This document shows, piece by piece, positions 16,484 through 25,955 of a stretch of 49,804 nucleotides of DNA. A program made the position numbers and the translations under genes. Origin of the DNA: Aliivibrio sifiae (lineage in GTDB: Bacteria; Pseudomonadota; Gammaproteobacteria; Enterobacterales; Vibrionaceae). The stretch covers positions 2,002,879 through 2,052,682 of the forward strand of contig NZ_MSCP01000001.1 in NCBI RefSeq assembly GCF_002954715.1, written 5' to 3'. The stretch's first letter is position 1; each line of letters starts with the position of its first letter. The notes below the pieces were generated by a model. It searched no databases. It saw only the letters and a list, made by a program, of their open reading frames with translations, and had not been told where the DNA came from.

Positions 16484-18046
16484 ATGATTGAAGTCTCTAT
16501 CGTTGCCTCTGAGTTAAGTCAGTTAAAGCAACAGCTAGATCAAACACGCTTATCGCATCGTGATACCACATTAAAATCACGTCGTGAAATACTACTTTTA
16601 AAACGTATTATTTTGCGCTTCTGTGCTGCGTGTAAACATCATAATGGAGAACTCGATAAAGAGATCGTAGAGCTTGCTACAAGTATTGAACAGGTCGAAA
16701 ACACATCAGAATTAACAGTACGAATTGCTACCTTTGAACGCTTAATTAACCGTTACAAAATGGATGTTCAAAAAGAACATTCAGTTATGGAAGAACACAT
16801 TTCTTATTGTGGTGAAACTCTTCAGCGTGTTGTCGGTTTGCCTGCTGGGCTAAAAAGAGATCTTCGAACTCTTTTACAATACCCTTCCCAAGATGGTAGT
16901 AAGCATATCCAACGTATTGTTCGGTTAGTCGAACTTTACGAGCGAGCAATTAAATTCATCTCTGTCGGTAAAATTTCGTCTGAAATTAACACCAATGAAA
17001 TTATTGATGTTGATACTCAAGAGCAACTGAGTCATGAATTGCAGCATCTGATTTCTGAACTGGACTTTGATAATACCTCTGGCAATAAATTACTTGGTAT
17101 CCGTAATAAATTATTAACGGGAGTTGATGCTGTTTCACTGATTGATTTAGCACTACAAACACTGCAACTGGTGTTAGAAGGAACGAATAACGAACGTAAA
17201 GCATCTCAAGCTTTTGTTGGTGATATGAATACTCAGGTAGCACAGATCATCAAAACCAGTGAACAAAACCAAAACCAAGGACAATCTTATTTAGAGCAAC
17301 GCGCTTTACTCAATGAAGAATACTCTCTTCTAATTAAACAAGCCGAAGGCGTGTTAGAAAGCAAAAGTAGCGAACAAGAATACAAAACAAAAATGGCGAT
17401 GCTGTTAAGTGAAATGAATGACTTATCAGAACGTAATAAAGCAATGCAATCTCGTGAGGCTGCATTAATTGAGCGTCATGAATATACGACCAAAAAGCTA
17501 AATAATTTATACGAAGAGACATTGGAATATCGTCGCCAGCTTAGTGACCAACAACAACGAGTGTTTAAAGACCCATTAACCAAAGTATATAACCGCGCTG
17601 CTATGCATGAACGTTTAGACTTGGAATATAAACGTTGGGTTCGTCATCAACATTCGCTTGTCCTTACAATGATAGATATCGATCAGTTCAAACGTATTAA
17701 TGAAAGGTTTGGTCACTTAGCTGGGGATAAAGCATTATCTATTATCGCAAAAACCATTGAAAACAAAGTATCAGACACCGATTTCGTTGCTCGTTTTAGT
17801 GGTGAAGAATTCTTGATTTTATTTACTGAAACCGAGAAAGAAGAAAGAGATAAAGTACTTAAAGCGATTCAATTAGCTATTTCTAAACTGCCTTTCAAAT
17901 TCAAAGATGATCACGTTCAAATAACGGTATCTATTTGCAGTTCAGAATTTACTAATAGCGACATCCCTGAAAAAGTAATTAAACGCTCAATTGATGCACT
18001 TTACAAACAAAAATCAAAAGGCACTGAACAGTTTATCTATCTATGA
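16484..18046 (+). CDS. Diguanylate cyclase-type GGDEF protein (SGEEF)
   Basis: 520 aa, cytosolic, no membrane segment. Residues 1-350 are helical with coiled coils; 361-520 form a GGDEF domain with the entry motif DPLTKVYNR, the metal-binding MIDIDQFKRINERFGHLAGD and the signature SGEEF (439-443). Ser in the first position is tolerated in several active cyclases. The inhibitory RxxD site is KVSD, so product feedback is probably weak. The usual VSIG and GRN elements are altered (VSIC, KGTEQF). Most likely it makes c-di-GMP; activity is unproven. The long N-terminal helical region is probably for dimerisation or signal input. Confidence 0.82.
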   Translation: MIEVSIVASELSQLKQQLDQTRLSHRDTTLKSRREILLLKRIILRFCAACKHHNGELDKEIVELATSIEQVENTSELTVRIATFERLINRYKMDVQKEHSVMEEHISYCGETLQRVVGLPAGLKRDLRTLLQYPSQDGSKHIQRIVRLVELYERAIKFISVGKISSEINTNEIIDVDTQEQLSHELQHLISELDFDNTSGNKLLGIRNKLLTGVDAVSLIDLALQTLQLVLEGTNNERKASQAFVGDMNTQVAQIIKTSEQNQNQGQSYLEQRALLNEEYSLLIKQAEGVLESKSSEQEYKTKMAMLLSEMNDLSERNKAMQSREAALIERHEYTTKKLNNLYEETLEYRRQLSDQQQRVFKDPLTKVYNRAAMHERLDLEYKRWVRHQHSLVLTMIDIDQFKRINERFGHLAGDKALSIIAKTIENKVSDTDFVARFSGEEFLILFTETEKEERDKVLKAIQLAISKLPFKFKDDHVQITVSICSSEFTNSDIPEKVIKRSIDALYKQKSKGTEQFIYL

Positions 18047-18186
18047 TAACTCACTGCTACGTAATAAATTTACAACAATAAATACTTATAAACCTCTCAA
18101 ATTTTTCGTTTTTTTCTCGCAAAACCTCCCATTGCTGTGTAAGTTAAATATCTAAACAATAATAAAAACAGCTAGGGAGGCACTAT

Positions 18187-19545
18187 ATGATTACTCATAT
18201 TAGTCCCGCAGGTAGCATGGATTTGCTATCGCAATTAGAAGTCGACCAATTAAAAAAAACAGCCTCTAGTGATGTCTACAGAATGTACCGTAATTGTACG
18301 TTAGCCGTCTTAAATTCAGGTAGCCATACTGACAGCTCTAAAGAACTCCTAGAAAAATACGAATCTTTCGATGTGTCAGTAACACGTCGAGATCGAGGCA
18401 TTAAACTCGAACTAAGTAACCCACCAGAACATGCTTTTGTCGATGGAACCATAATAAAAGGGATCCAAGAGCACCTATTTTCTGTATTACGTGACATGGT
18501 GTATGTGAATATGCAAATCGCAGATCACAACCGCCTAAACCTAACAAAAGATACTCACCTAACGAATCTTGTTTTCAGTATTTTACGTAATGCAAAAGCA
18601 CTTCATACCGGAATTGAGCCTAATCTCGTTGTATGTTGGGGCGGTCACTCTATTAATCCTATCGAATATCAATACACCCGTGAAGTAGGTCATGAACTAG
18701 GGTTACGTGAATTAAATATCTGTACAGGTTGTGGACCAGGCGCAATGGAAGGTCCGATGAAGGGAGCCGCTATTGGCCACGCTAAACAACGTTATTCTGA
18801 AAGTCGCTTTGTTGGATTAACAGAACCTTCGATTATCGCGGCAGAGCCGCCAAACCCAATTGTAAATGAATTGATTATCATGCCAGATATTGAAAAACGA
18901 TTAGAAGCGTTTGTTCGTATGGCTCATGGTATTGTTATTTTTCCTGGCGGACCGGGAACAGCAGAAGAGTTACTGTATATCTTAGGGATCATGATGAACC
19001 CAGCCAATCGCCAGCAACCAATGCCAATTGTATTAACAGGACCAAAAGAGAGTGAAGCTTACTTCCTTGCTATCGACATTTTTATACGAGAAACACTGGG
19101 TGAAGAAGCGACACATTATTATGAAATAGTGGTCGATGATCCTGAAAAAGCAGCAGTGATGATTAATCATGGCATCAAAAAAGTGAAAGAATACCGTAAA
19201 GCAACGGATGATTCTTACAGCTTTAACTGGGCGCTAAAAATTGAATCTGAGTTCCAACACCCGTTCGAACCAACTCATGAAGCAATGTCTGCACTTGATT
19301 TACATTTAGATCAACCAACAGAAAACCTCGCAGCAAGTTTACGCCAAGCATTCTCTGGAATTGTCGCGGGTAATGTAAAAGCTGAAGGCATTGCTGAAAT
19401 AGAAAAACACGGGGTCTTTAAGCTTCATGGAGATCCTAAGTTAATGAAGAAAATGGATCGCCTACTACAAGATTTTGTTAAGCAAGGTCGAATGAAGCTT
19501 CCTGGTTCTAAATATGTTCCTTGTTATGAAATCGTCGTAGATTAA
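18187..19545 (+). CDS. ppnN: PpnN nucleotide 5'-monophosphate nucleosidase
   Basis: 452 aa, the length of E. coli PpnN (YgdH). The central LOG-like Rossmann core carries [10 protein letters not shown] (180-189) and PGGPGTAEE (253-261), the nucleotide-binding motifs that position catalysis of N-glycosidic cleavage. Domains before and after the core are the PpnN-specific DUF4478 and DUF3412 types. It hydrolyses purine and pyrimidine monophosphates to base plus ribose 5-phosphate and is activated by (p)ppGpp in E. coli. A strong AGGGAGG ribosome site fixes the start. It ends at its own terminator, with xni next. Confidence 0.95.
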   Translation: MITHISPAGSMDLLSQLEVDQLKKTASSDVYRMYRNCTLAVLNSGSHTDSSKELLEKYESFDVSVTRRDRGIKLELSNPPEHAFVDGTIIKGIQEHLFSVLRDMVYVNMQIADHNRLNLTKDTHLTNLVFSILRNAKALHTGIEPNLVVCWGGHSINPIEYQYTREVGHELGLRELNICTGCGPGAMEGPMKGAAIGHAKQRYSESRFVGLTEPSIIAAEPPNPIVNELIIMPDIEKRLEAFVRMAHGIVIFPGGPGTAEELLYILGIMMNPANRQQPMPIVLTGPKESEAYFLAIDIFIRETLGEEATHYYEIVVDDPEKAAVMINHGIKKVKEYRKATDDSYSFNWALKIESEFQHPFEPTHEAMSALDLHLDQPTENLAASLRQAFSGIVAGNVKAEGIAEIEKHGVFKLHGDPKLMKKMDRLLQDFVKQGRMKLPGSKYVPCYEIVVD

Positions 19546-19582
19546 GGCTGGTATCTCCCCTACTCACTAACGTACAATAATA

Positions 19583-19612
19583 GGCCTACACCTTTGTGTA
19601 GGCCTTTTTATT
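19583..19612 (+). terminator. ppnN terminator
   Basis: GGCCTACAC (19583-19591) pairs with GTGTAGGCC (19596-19604) around CTTT, followed by TTTTTATTTTTT. A strong intrinsic terminator. Confidence 0.92.
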
Positions 19613-19637
19613 TTTTATATATAGGAATGAATACGTT

Positions 19638-20426
19638 ATGGCAATTCATCTGGTTATTATTGACGCATTAAACCTTATTCGTCGAGTTCATTCAGCTCAA
19701 CCAAACCAAGATGATATTCAAGCAGTGATTACCACCACTAGCCGTACAATAAATCGTATTTTAAAAGAAACCGAACCAACCCATATCATTGCCGTATTTG
19801 ATCATCATTTACAAGATAGAGGGTGGCGAGCAGAAGTCTTACCTAAATACAAAGAAGACAGAAAACCAATGCCTGAAGCTCTTCAACAAGGCATGGACAG
19901 TATTCAAGATGCATGGTGGAAACTCGGTATAGATTCACTTTTATCTGATGGTGATGAAGCCGATGATTTAGTTGCGACTTTGGCAAATAAAGTGGCTGCG
20001 CATAATGAACAAGTAACCATCATCTCGACAGATAAAGGCTATTGCCAGTTACTTTCCCCTACGCTTCGTATACGAGATTATTTTCAACATCGTTGGTTAG
20101 ATGCTCCGTTTATTGAAAAAGAATTCGGTTTAAAACCAGATCAACTCGCTGATTATTGGGGACTAGCAGGAATAAGCTCAAGTAAAATAACCGGCATTCC
20201 GGGTATTGGCCCTAAAGCGGCATTAGAAATATTAACTCAATTCCCAACAATTGAAGCAGCAAACGAATCTGAAGAATTACCAAAAAAATACCGTAAGAAA
20301 TTTGATGAGTATTATGAAACTGCAATTCTATGTAGAAAAGTGGCTGGATTAAGAACTGACATTGAGCTTGGGTTTAATTTGCAAGATATTCGATATGAGA
20401 AGCCAGAATCAGGGACTAGGGACTAG
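19638..20426 (+). CDS. xni: Xni, flap endonuclease-like protein (ExoIX)
   Basis: 262 aa, slightly longer than E. coli Xni. It begins with LVIIDALNLIRRVH and has GDEADDLVATLA and the helix-hairpin-helix GIPGIGPKAA, all typical of the 5'-nuclease family related to the Pol I N-terminal domain. It lacks the third metal cluster of Pol I, as Xni does. It acts on flap DNA with K+ dependence in E. coli. The last codons run through a 7-bp tandem duplication (GGGACTA twice), which suggests a recently altered C-terminus. Located between ppnN and a convergent rlmM. Confidence 0.92.
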   Translation: MAIHLVIIDALNLIRRVHSAQPNQDDIQAVITTTSRTINRILKETEPTHIIAVFDHHLQDRGWRAEVLPKYKEDRKPMPEALQQGMDSIQDAWWKLGIDSLLSDGDEADDLVATLANKVAAHNEQVTIISTDKGYCQLLSPTLRIRDYFQHRWLDAPFIEKEFGLKPDQLADYWGLAGISSSKITGIPGIGPKAALEILTQFPTIEAANESEELPKKYRKKFDEYYETAILCRKVAGLRTDIELGFNLQDIRYEKPESGTRD

Positions 20427-20461
20427 CATGTTAGCTTCTATATACTTAGTTAATCTTAAAT

Positions 20462-20502
20462 AAAAACGCCCGCTGATTATTAACATCAGCGGGCGTTTTT
20501 TT
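20462..20502. terminator. Bidirectional terminator xni / rlmM
   Basis: AACGCCCGCTGAT (20465-20477) pairs perfectly with ATCAGCGGGCGTT (20485-20497), with A-run and T-run flanks. It serves the convergent xni and rlmM genes. Confidence 0.93.
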
Positions 20503-20531
20503 ATCTCTCAATAATTGATATTACACCAATA

Positions 20532-21623
20532 TTAGTGTGGAGAAATATTTGAAATTGCTTGGATATGAACCGTAATTTCTTCACGGTCATGATACAAATG
20601 CTTCGCTTGAAGCTTGTATTGGAAGTTATTCTTCTTCAAAAACTCTTTTAAGTTTTCAATATCTTGAAGTACTTCATCGTAACGGCCTTTCATTGGTAAT
20701 TTAAGGTTGAATAGTGCTTCTTTAGCCCAACCTTTAATTAACCACTCACCCATAAGGTGTGCAACTCGTGCAGGCTTTTCAATCATGTCACACACGATCC
20801 ACGTTACGTTCTTTCTTGCAGGCTCAAATTTAAAACCATCAACCATATGATGTTTAACTTGTCCTGTATCCATTAAACTCTGTGCCATCATGCCATTATC
20901 AATTGCATGAACAAACATAGAACGCTTAACTAATTGATATGTCCAACCACCAGGACATGCACCTAAATCAACGCCCCACATACCAGAAGCTAAACGAGTA
21001 TCCCACTCATCACGTGGAATGAATACGTGAAACGCTTCTTCTAGCTTAAGTGTTGAACGGCTTGGTGCATCCGATGGGAATTTCAAACGAGGAATACCCA
21101 TAAAGAATTTTGAGTTATTGTTGGTGTAAGAATAACCTACATAGCAATGACCAGGTGCAATAAAGCAAATATGCATAACTGGGATTCGATCTGAATCTCT
21201 TGCTGTTAGCATCTCTTTGCCGCGTAATGCGATACGCATTGGCACTGTAAATTTACGGCAGAATTTTAATAATTCTTTTGCTTCATTCGTATCTGGCGTT
21301 TCAATACGAATATCACCACAACAAGGTAAATTTTCAACATCAACTAATGCATTCAAAATTGGTGAAATACGATCTTCAGATGGTAAATCACTTAATTCAG
21401 TAGCTACCGCAAACATTTGACGAGCAAAAATAAGCTCATTAAATTTAATGTCACGGATCAGTTTATCTGCATCGCCTTCCTGATAGCATTCAAATAGCAC
21501 ATAGCCTGTATTATTTTTTAGGCGAGGAAAACCAAACACTTCAAGTTGAGTGGCTTTATCTTGGATCTCACCTGCACACTCTTTCTCAAAACCAGAGCGA
21601 CAATAGAACATTACTTGTTTCAC
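20532..21623 (-). CDS. rlmM: RlmM, 23S rRNA C2498 2'-O-methyltransferase
   Basis: 363 aa, the family length. An N-terminal THUMP-like half is followed by a Rossmann methyltransferase domain, with the SAM-binding loop [10 protein letters not shown] at 219-228. The K-D-K-E type catalytic residues of 2'-O-methyltransferases are expected; LKLPMK near 312-317 supplies the later lysine. It methylates the ribose of C2498 in the peptidyl-transferase region using S-adenosylmethionine. Its start overlaps the end of ygdD by 4 bp, so gcvA-ygdD-rlmM form one minus-strand unit, as in E. coli. Confidence 0.95.
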   Translation of the reverse strand: MKQVMFYCRSGFEKECAGEIQDKATQLEVFGFPRLKNNTGYVLFECYQEGDADKLIRDIKFNELIFARQMFAVATELSDLPSEDRISPILNALVDVENLPCCGDIRIETPDTNEAKELLKFCRKFTVPMRIALRGKEMLTARDSDRIPVMHICFIAPGHCYVGYSYTNNNSKFFMGIPRLKFPSDAPSRSTLKLEEAFHVFIPRDEWDTRLASGMWGVDLGACPGGWTYQLVKRSMFVHAIDNGMMAQSLMDTGQVKHHMVDGFKFEPARKNVTWIVCDMIEKPARVAHLMGEWLIKGWAKEALFNLKLPMKGRYDEVLQDIENLKEFLKKNNFQYKLQAKHLYHDREEITVHIQAISNISPH

Positions 21624-22009
21624 TTTGAAACCTCAGTCAAACGATAAGTTGAAACAGCCAGCGTTAGCCAACCGATAATAAAACAGAGTCCACCTAATGG
21701 AGTAATTGGCCCAAACCATTTTATCCCAGTGAACACTAATGCATATAAACTACCACTGAAAAATAACATTCCAATGGTAAATAGCAAGGCGGCGTATGAT
21801 ACCCCTTTTGAAAATGAATTTCTCAACAAAATTCCACATCCAAACAGAGCAAGTGTATGCCACATTTGGTATTGCACTGCAGTCTCATATACATCAAGTA
21901 GATAGGGAGATAAAACAGCCTTTAAACCGTGCGCACCAAAAGCGCCTAACCCAACGGTTATTGCCCCACTAATACTGGCGATAAGTAAACATAAACGACT
22001 ATTCATCAT
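21620..22009 (-). CDS. ygdD: DUF423 membrane protein YgdD
   Basis: 129 aa with four predicted membrane helices. N-terminal [12 protein letters not shown] and central [16 protein letters not shown] are hallmark motifs of DUF423. The protein is an inner-membrane protein of unknown function. It overlaps gcvA by 11 bp upstream and rlmM by 4 bp downstream, so it is translationally coupled on both sides. This gcvA-ygdD-rlmM order is conserved from E. coli. Confidence 0.93.
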   Translation of the reverse strand: MMNSRLCLLIASISGAITVGLGAFGAHGLKAVLSPYLLDVYETAVQYQMWHTLALFGCGILLRNSFSKGVSYAALLFTIGMLFFSGSLYALVFTGIKWFGPITPLGGLCFIIGWLTLAVSTYRLTEVSK

Positions 22010-22907
22010 CCGTTATCTCTTGCTCACTGCGTGCTTTACTCAGTATCCACTCTCTAAACGTTGCAATACGGCCAGTGTCTGCTTGTTTTTCACTACAAAC
22101 TAAATAAAACGCGTTCTTACTTATAAGTAACTCTTCAAAAGGCGCAACTAATCGACCCGCATCCAATTCAGGTTGAGCAAGAACATTATTACCTAGAGCA
22201 ATACCTTGTCCATGCGCCGCAGCTTGTAACACCATAGTTGAATGGCTAAAAATTGGCCCTTGGTTAACATTCATGCCTTGTAAATCAAACTGTTTTACAA
22301 ACTGCTTCCAATCTTTACGTGACGTGTCATGCAGTAACGTATGGAAACGTAGATCATCAATCGTTGCTAACGGCTTTTCATTTAGCAGAACTTGTGGTGA
22401 ACATAATGGCAATAACTGCTCTTGGTATAACAAATCAACTCGTAAACCCGGCCAATTACCACGACCATAATAAATCGCAACATCAACGTCTTCAGTTAAT
22501 GAACCTTCATCCATATCAACCGCTTTAATACGTACATCAATATCTGGTTCTTGATTATTAAAATCAGATAATCGAGGTACAAGCCATTGAATTGCAAAAC
22601 TTGGTGGCAAACTAATGGTTAGAGCGCCTTTCGCACTTCTTTCCAATACTTTATCTGTTGCTTCTGATAAAGAAGAGAAGATTTCTTTAATATCTAAAAA
22701 GTAACTTTGTCCCTCCTCTGTTAGAAGTAAAGAGCGGTTACGGCGACGAAATAGCTTTAAGCCTAGAAACTCTTCTAATGCTTTAATTTGGTGGCTAACT
22801 GCCGCTTGTGTAACAAATAATTCTTCAGCTGCACGAGTAAAGCTTAGGTGTCTAGCAGCCGCTTCAAACACACGTAAAGAATTTAAAGGTGGTAATCTTC
22901 GAGACAT
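21999..22907 (-). CDS. gcvA: GcvA, LysR-type regulator
   Basis: 302 aa. N-terminal helix-turn-helix (residues 6-65, with TRAAEELFVTQAAVSHQI) and a C-terminal periplasmic-binding-like effector domain. The N-terminal MSRRLPPLNSLRVFEAAARH is the GcvA signature. It controls the glycine cleavage genes and activates the small RNA GcvB, whose gene lies divergently right beside it here, which supports the call strongly. The start codon lies about 90 bp from the predicted gcvB start, leaving room for shared GcvA sites. Confidence 0.95.
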   Translation of the reverse strand: MSRRLPPLNSLRVFEAAARHLSFTRAAEELFVTQAAVSHQIKALEEFLGLKLFRRRNRSLLLTEEGQSYFLDIKEIFSSLSEATDKVLERSAKGALTISLPPSFAIQWLVPRLSDFNNQEPDIDVRIKAVDMDEGSLTEDVDVAIYYGRGNWPGLRVDLLYQEQLLPLCSPQVLLNEKPLATIDDLRFHTLLHDTSRKDWKQFVKQFDLQGMNVNQGPIFSHSTMVLQAAAHGQGIALGNNVLAQPELDAGRLVAPFEELLISKNAFYLVCSEKQADTGRIATFREWILSKARSEQEITDDE

Positions 22908-22964
22908 AAGAACTCACATTCTGAACCATTAGTTTTTTTAATGCTAAGTATTATAAATTGTCCA

Positions 22965-22993
22965 TTGCCGAACTACCAGATAAAACCTAATAT
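22965..22993 (+). promoter_or_regulatory. Probable gcvB promoter
   Basis: TTGCCG (22965-22970), 17 bp, TAATAT (22988-22993) predict a start near 22998-23001, just before the GGCTCCG that opens the RNA. GcvA would be expected to bind just upstream, within 22908-22964. Confidence 0.6.
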
Positions 22994-22997
22994 TGGC

Positions 22998-23204
22998 TCC
23001 GTTGTTTAGAGGAAAGACATATATTCCTCCCTGAGTATCTTTTTCTACCCTCTAGACTCCAATGTTGTGTTTGCATATTGGCTCGACTGTTAGAGCCCCG
23101 AGTATTGATTTCAAATTATTTGTTAGCAATACCCAATTATTTACTACATTTTGACCTTTTGGTTAAAAAAGATTCTAGCACCGTTTAATACGGTGCTTTT
23201 TTTT
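22998..23204 (+). ncRNA. gcvB: GcvB small RNA
   Basis: About 207 nt, as in E. coli. Visible hallmarks are a 5' hairpin (GAGGAA/TTCCTC near 23010-23030), the G/U-rich seed region AATGTTGTGTTTGCATATTGG (near 23064-23085, close to the R1 target-binding stretch of enteric GcvB), a GGCTC/GAGCC hairpin, and the terminator GCACCG-TTTAATA-CGGTGC followed by eight T (23178-23204). GcvB acts with Hfq to repress many amino-acid and peptide transporter mRNAs. The divergent gcvA neighbour is the conserved context. Ends are estimated. Confidence 0.93.
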
Positions 23205-23278
23205 GCCTGTAATTTTGACTTACCTGCCAGAAATCCGCATCATTGTCGCTGCCCGCTTACCCTATAAAGAAAATCATT

Positions 23279-24496
23279 ATGACTGCATTTACTGTTGACG
23301 CTGTTCGCTCTCAATTTCCAGCTTTAGCTCAAGACGTTAATGGCCAACCTATTGCCTATTTTGATAGTGCCGCAACGACACAAAAACCATTGTCGGTATT
23401 AAATGCTATTCAAGATTACTATCAAAAAAGTAATGCTAATGTGCATCGCGGTAGTCATAGTCTAACCGCCTCAGCAACACTGCAATTTGAACAAGCTCGT
23501 GAGATAGTTCAACACTTTATTAATGCTAAAAGCAGTAAAGAAATAATTTGGACTCGCGGAGCAACAGAAGCCATTAATTTGATCGCTCAAACCTACGCTC
23601 GCAGTACATTAAAAGCGGGTGACGAAATTCTAATCAGTGAATTAGAACACCACGCTAACATTGTTCCTTGGCAAATTGTGGCAGAACAAACGGGAGCAAC
23701 CGTTGTAAAAATCCCAATGAAACCAGATTGCACATTAGATATGAAAGCATTTGAGTCATTGGTAACCAAACGCACTAAGATTGTAGCTGTTGCTCAAGTC
23801 ACCAACGTAACTGGCACATTAAATCCAATCGATGACATCATTACAACGGCACATAAATTTGGCGCCATTGTCGTTGTTGATGGTGCTCAAGGTATTGTTC
23901 ATCATGAAGTGGATGTTCAAACAATGGATGCTGATTTTTATGTTTTCTCTGGTCATAAATTATTTGCTCCTGCAGGTATTGGCGCTCTATATGGAAAACA
24001 AGATTTATTAGAATTTATGCCTGTATGGCATGGTGGCGGTAAAATGGTTGAAAAGGTTTCGTTTGAAAAAACGACTTTTGCAGAACTACCAGGAAAATTT
24101 GAAGCTGGCACCCCAAACGTTGCCGGAGCGATTGCTTTTGCGACAGCAATCAATTGGGTTAAGCAATTCGCCCATGATGATCTAAATTCTCACATCGACG
24201 AACTTCGCCAAATGGCTATTGATGGCATCAAAGATATTGAAGATTTGCAATTCATCGGTTTACAAGATAATGCGAGTTTATTTTCTTTTGTTATTGATGG
24301 TGTCCACCACCAAGATATTGCAACGCTATTAGACCAACAAGGCATTGCCGTTCGCTCTGGAAATCATTGTGCTCATCCCATGCTAGATGCACTAGGATTA
24401 ACCGGAACTGTACGTGTTTCATTTGCCTTGTATAATACAAAGCAAGATGTTCAACGTTTTATCGATGCGCTAAATAAAGCCGCAGATATGCTATAA
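23279..24496 (+). CDS. csdA: CsdA cysteine desulfurase
   Basis: 405 aa from the ATG at 23279; the frame goes on upstream to 23243, but the shorter start fits the family N-terminus (TVDAVRSQFPAL). Fold-type I PLP enzyme: the PLP lysine is Lys227 in FSGHKLFAP and the persulfide cysteine is Cys364 in RSGNHCAHP, which places it with the SufS/CsdA group. It removes sulfur from cysteine and passes it to CsdE, 24 bp downstream. SufS is the alternative name, but csdE and tcdA nearby favour CsdA. Confidence 0.94.
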   Translation: MTAFTVDAVRSQFPALAQDVNGQPIAYFDSAATTQKPLSVLNAIQDYYQKSNANVHRGSHSLTASATLQFEQAREIVQHFINAKSSKEIIWTRGATEAINLIAQTYARSTLKAGDEILISELEHHANIVPWQIVAEQTGATVVKIPMKPDCTLDMKAFESLVTKRTKIVAVAQVTNVTGTLNPIDDIITTAHKFGAIVVVDGAQGIVHHEVDVQTMDADFYVFSGHKLFAPAGIGALYGKQDLLEFMPVWHGGGKMVEKVSFEKTTFAELPGKFEAGTPNVAGAIAFATAINWVKQFAHDDLNSHIDELRQMAIDGIKDIEDLQFIGLQDNASLFSFVIDGVHHQDIATLLDQQGIAVRSGNHCAHPMLDALGLTGTVRVSFALYNTKQDVQRFIDALNKAADML

Positions 24497-24520
24497 GCTC
24501 AAATTAAAGGTATTTTATTT

Positions 24521-24955
24521 ATGTCTACATTCCCTTCATCTCCTTTTGGTTTTGACATCACTCACACCACTGTATTGGAGTTAATGAGTGAAGCGAAAGG
24601 TTGGGAAGACCGTTATCGTAACGTGATTCAATTAGGTAAAAAGCTGCCTAAAATGCCAGAAGATCTTCAGCAAGAGAACGTGACGATTTCAGGTTGTGAA
24701 AGCAAAGTGTGGCTACAACATGAAGTTATAGATAGTGTTTATTATTTCTGTGCTGATTCTGACGCGCGTATTGTTAGAGGGCTTATCGCATTAGTGATGG
24801 CTGCTGTTAATAATAAAACAGCTAAAGATATTAGCGTATTTGATATGGATGGTTATTTTGCTCAATTAGGGTTAATTGAACATTTAAGCCCATCGCGTGG
24901 TAATGGGCTTAAAGCTATTATTGAAACGATAAATGAACTAATAGAGCAGGCTTAA
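24521..24955 (+). CDS. csdE: CsdE sulfur acceptor
   Basis: 144 aa, SufE/CsdE family. Cys59 in VTISGCESKVWL is the sulfur-accepting residue. The late ISPSRGNG-like turn (HLSPSRGNGLKAI) is also typical. It takes the persulfide from CsdA and can hand it on, probably to TcdA-linked steps. It is cotranscribed with csdA and followed by a 96-bp repeat-rich spacer and the convergent tcdA gene. Confidence 0.94.
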   Translation: MSTFPSSPFGFDITHTTVLELMSEAKGWEDRYRNVIQLGKKLPKMPEDLQQENVTISGCESKVWLQHEVIDSVYYFCADSDARIVRGLIALVMAAVNNKTAKDISVFDMDGYFAQLGLIEHLSPSRGNGLKAIIETINELIEQA

Positions 24956-25051
24956 GGCCGCTTCGCTTGAAGGATTCAGGGAGAGCCTTGGAATAATAGA
25001 GCCTATACCTGAAACCTTTAGGAAGCTTGCGACCGTCCTGAAGCCTAGTTC
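24956..25051. repeat. Repeat-like spacer between csdE and tcdA
   Basis: Higher G+C than its neighbours, with partial inverted repeats (AAGGATTCAGG near 24970 against CCTGAAACCTTT near 25011; CGCTTGAAGG against GGAAGCTTGCG). It looks like a small dispersed intergenic element and may also end both convergent genes. No identity is claimed. Confidence 0.45.
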
Positions 25052-25861
25052 CTATTTGCTATGTTTCTCAATCAACTTCTCTACAATTCTCGACACCGCC
25101 ACAAATCCAAACGTCGCAGTAACTACCGTAGCGGCACCAAAACCACTCGCACAATCCATACGTTTAGGGCCTTCCGCAGTTGCTTTAGTTGCACACACAG
25201 AGCCATCCGCTTGTGGGTATTTCAAATGCTCTGTTGAATATACGCAATCAATGCCAAATTTACGCTTAGGATTCTTAGTGAAATAATGGTGACGACGTAA
25301 AGTATCACGCAATTTCTTCGCTAATGGGTCTTGAATTGTTTTGGTTAAATCTGTGATTTGAATTTGAGTTGGATCTGTTTGGCCACCCGCACCACCGGTT
25401 GTAATCACTTTAATCTTATTACTCTTACAATATGCTAATAACGCAGCTTTTGGCTTCATGCTATCAATCGCATCAAGCACATAATCAAACTCTTTAGAGA
25501 TGTATTCAGCTTGATTTTCTGGCGTAATAAAATCATCAATTAAATTAATTTTACACTCAGGGTTAATTAATTTAATGCGATCAGCCATTACTTCAATTTT
25601 ACTTTTGCCAATCGTACCCGTCATTGCGTGAATTTGACGGTTAATATTTGTCACACACACATCATCCATATCAATCAAGGTGATCTCACCAAGACCTGTA
25701 CGAACCAATGCTTCAACCGCCCAAGAGCCCACACCACCAATACCCACAACACAAACATGTGCAGCACGCATAATTTCTACTTCACTATTACCATACAAAC
25801 GGCGAGTGCCACCAAAACGTTGGTCATAACTTTCAGAAGCAGGAGTGGTTAATTCGCGCAT
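25052..25861 (-). CDS. tcdA: TcdA, tRNA threonylcarbamoyladenosine dehydratase
   Basis: 269 aa, E1/ThiF/MoeB-like fold. The ATP-binding GIGGVGS is at 40-46, with downstream DMDDVCVTNINRQ (adenylation motif) and a hydrophobic C-terminal tail (VVTATFGFVAVSRIV) that anchors the protein near the membrane. It cyclises t6A37 to ct6A37 in ANN-decoding tRNAs using ATP. In E. coli it cooperates with CsdA/CsdE, which lie next to it here in convergent orientation. Confidence 0.95.
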   Translation of the reverse strand: MRELTTPASESYDQRFGGTRRLYGNSEVEIMRAAHVCVVGIGGVGSWAVEALVRTGLGEITLIDMDDVCVTNINRQIHAMTGTIGKSKIEVMADRIKLINPECKINLIDDFITPENQAEYISKEFDYVLDAIDSMKPKAALLAYCKSNKIKVITTGGAGGQTDPTQIQITDLTKTIQDPLAKKLRDTLRRHHYFTKNPKRKFGIDCVYSTEHLKYPQADGSVCATKATAEGPKRMDCASGFGAATVVTATFGFVAVSRIVEKLIEKHSK

Positions 25862-25882
25862 GGGGTTACCTTACTCAAAAAC

Positions 25883-25916
25883 AAAAAAAGAGCACGATTT
25901 ATACGCACTCTTTTTT
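25883..25916 (-). terminator. mltA terminator
   Basis: On the minus strand GAGTGCG and CGTGCTC pair with two G-U wobbles around TATAAAT, flanked by A-run and TTTTTTT. The wobbles pair only in minus-strand RNA, so it probably ends the mltA transcript, ahead of tcdA. Confidence 0.75.
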
Positions 25917-25955
25917 AGAAGATCAAGCTTTAAGAAAATCAGAATTATTTCTGTT

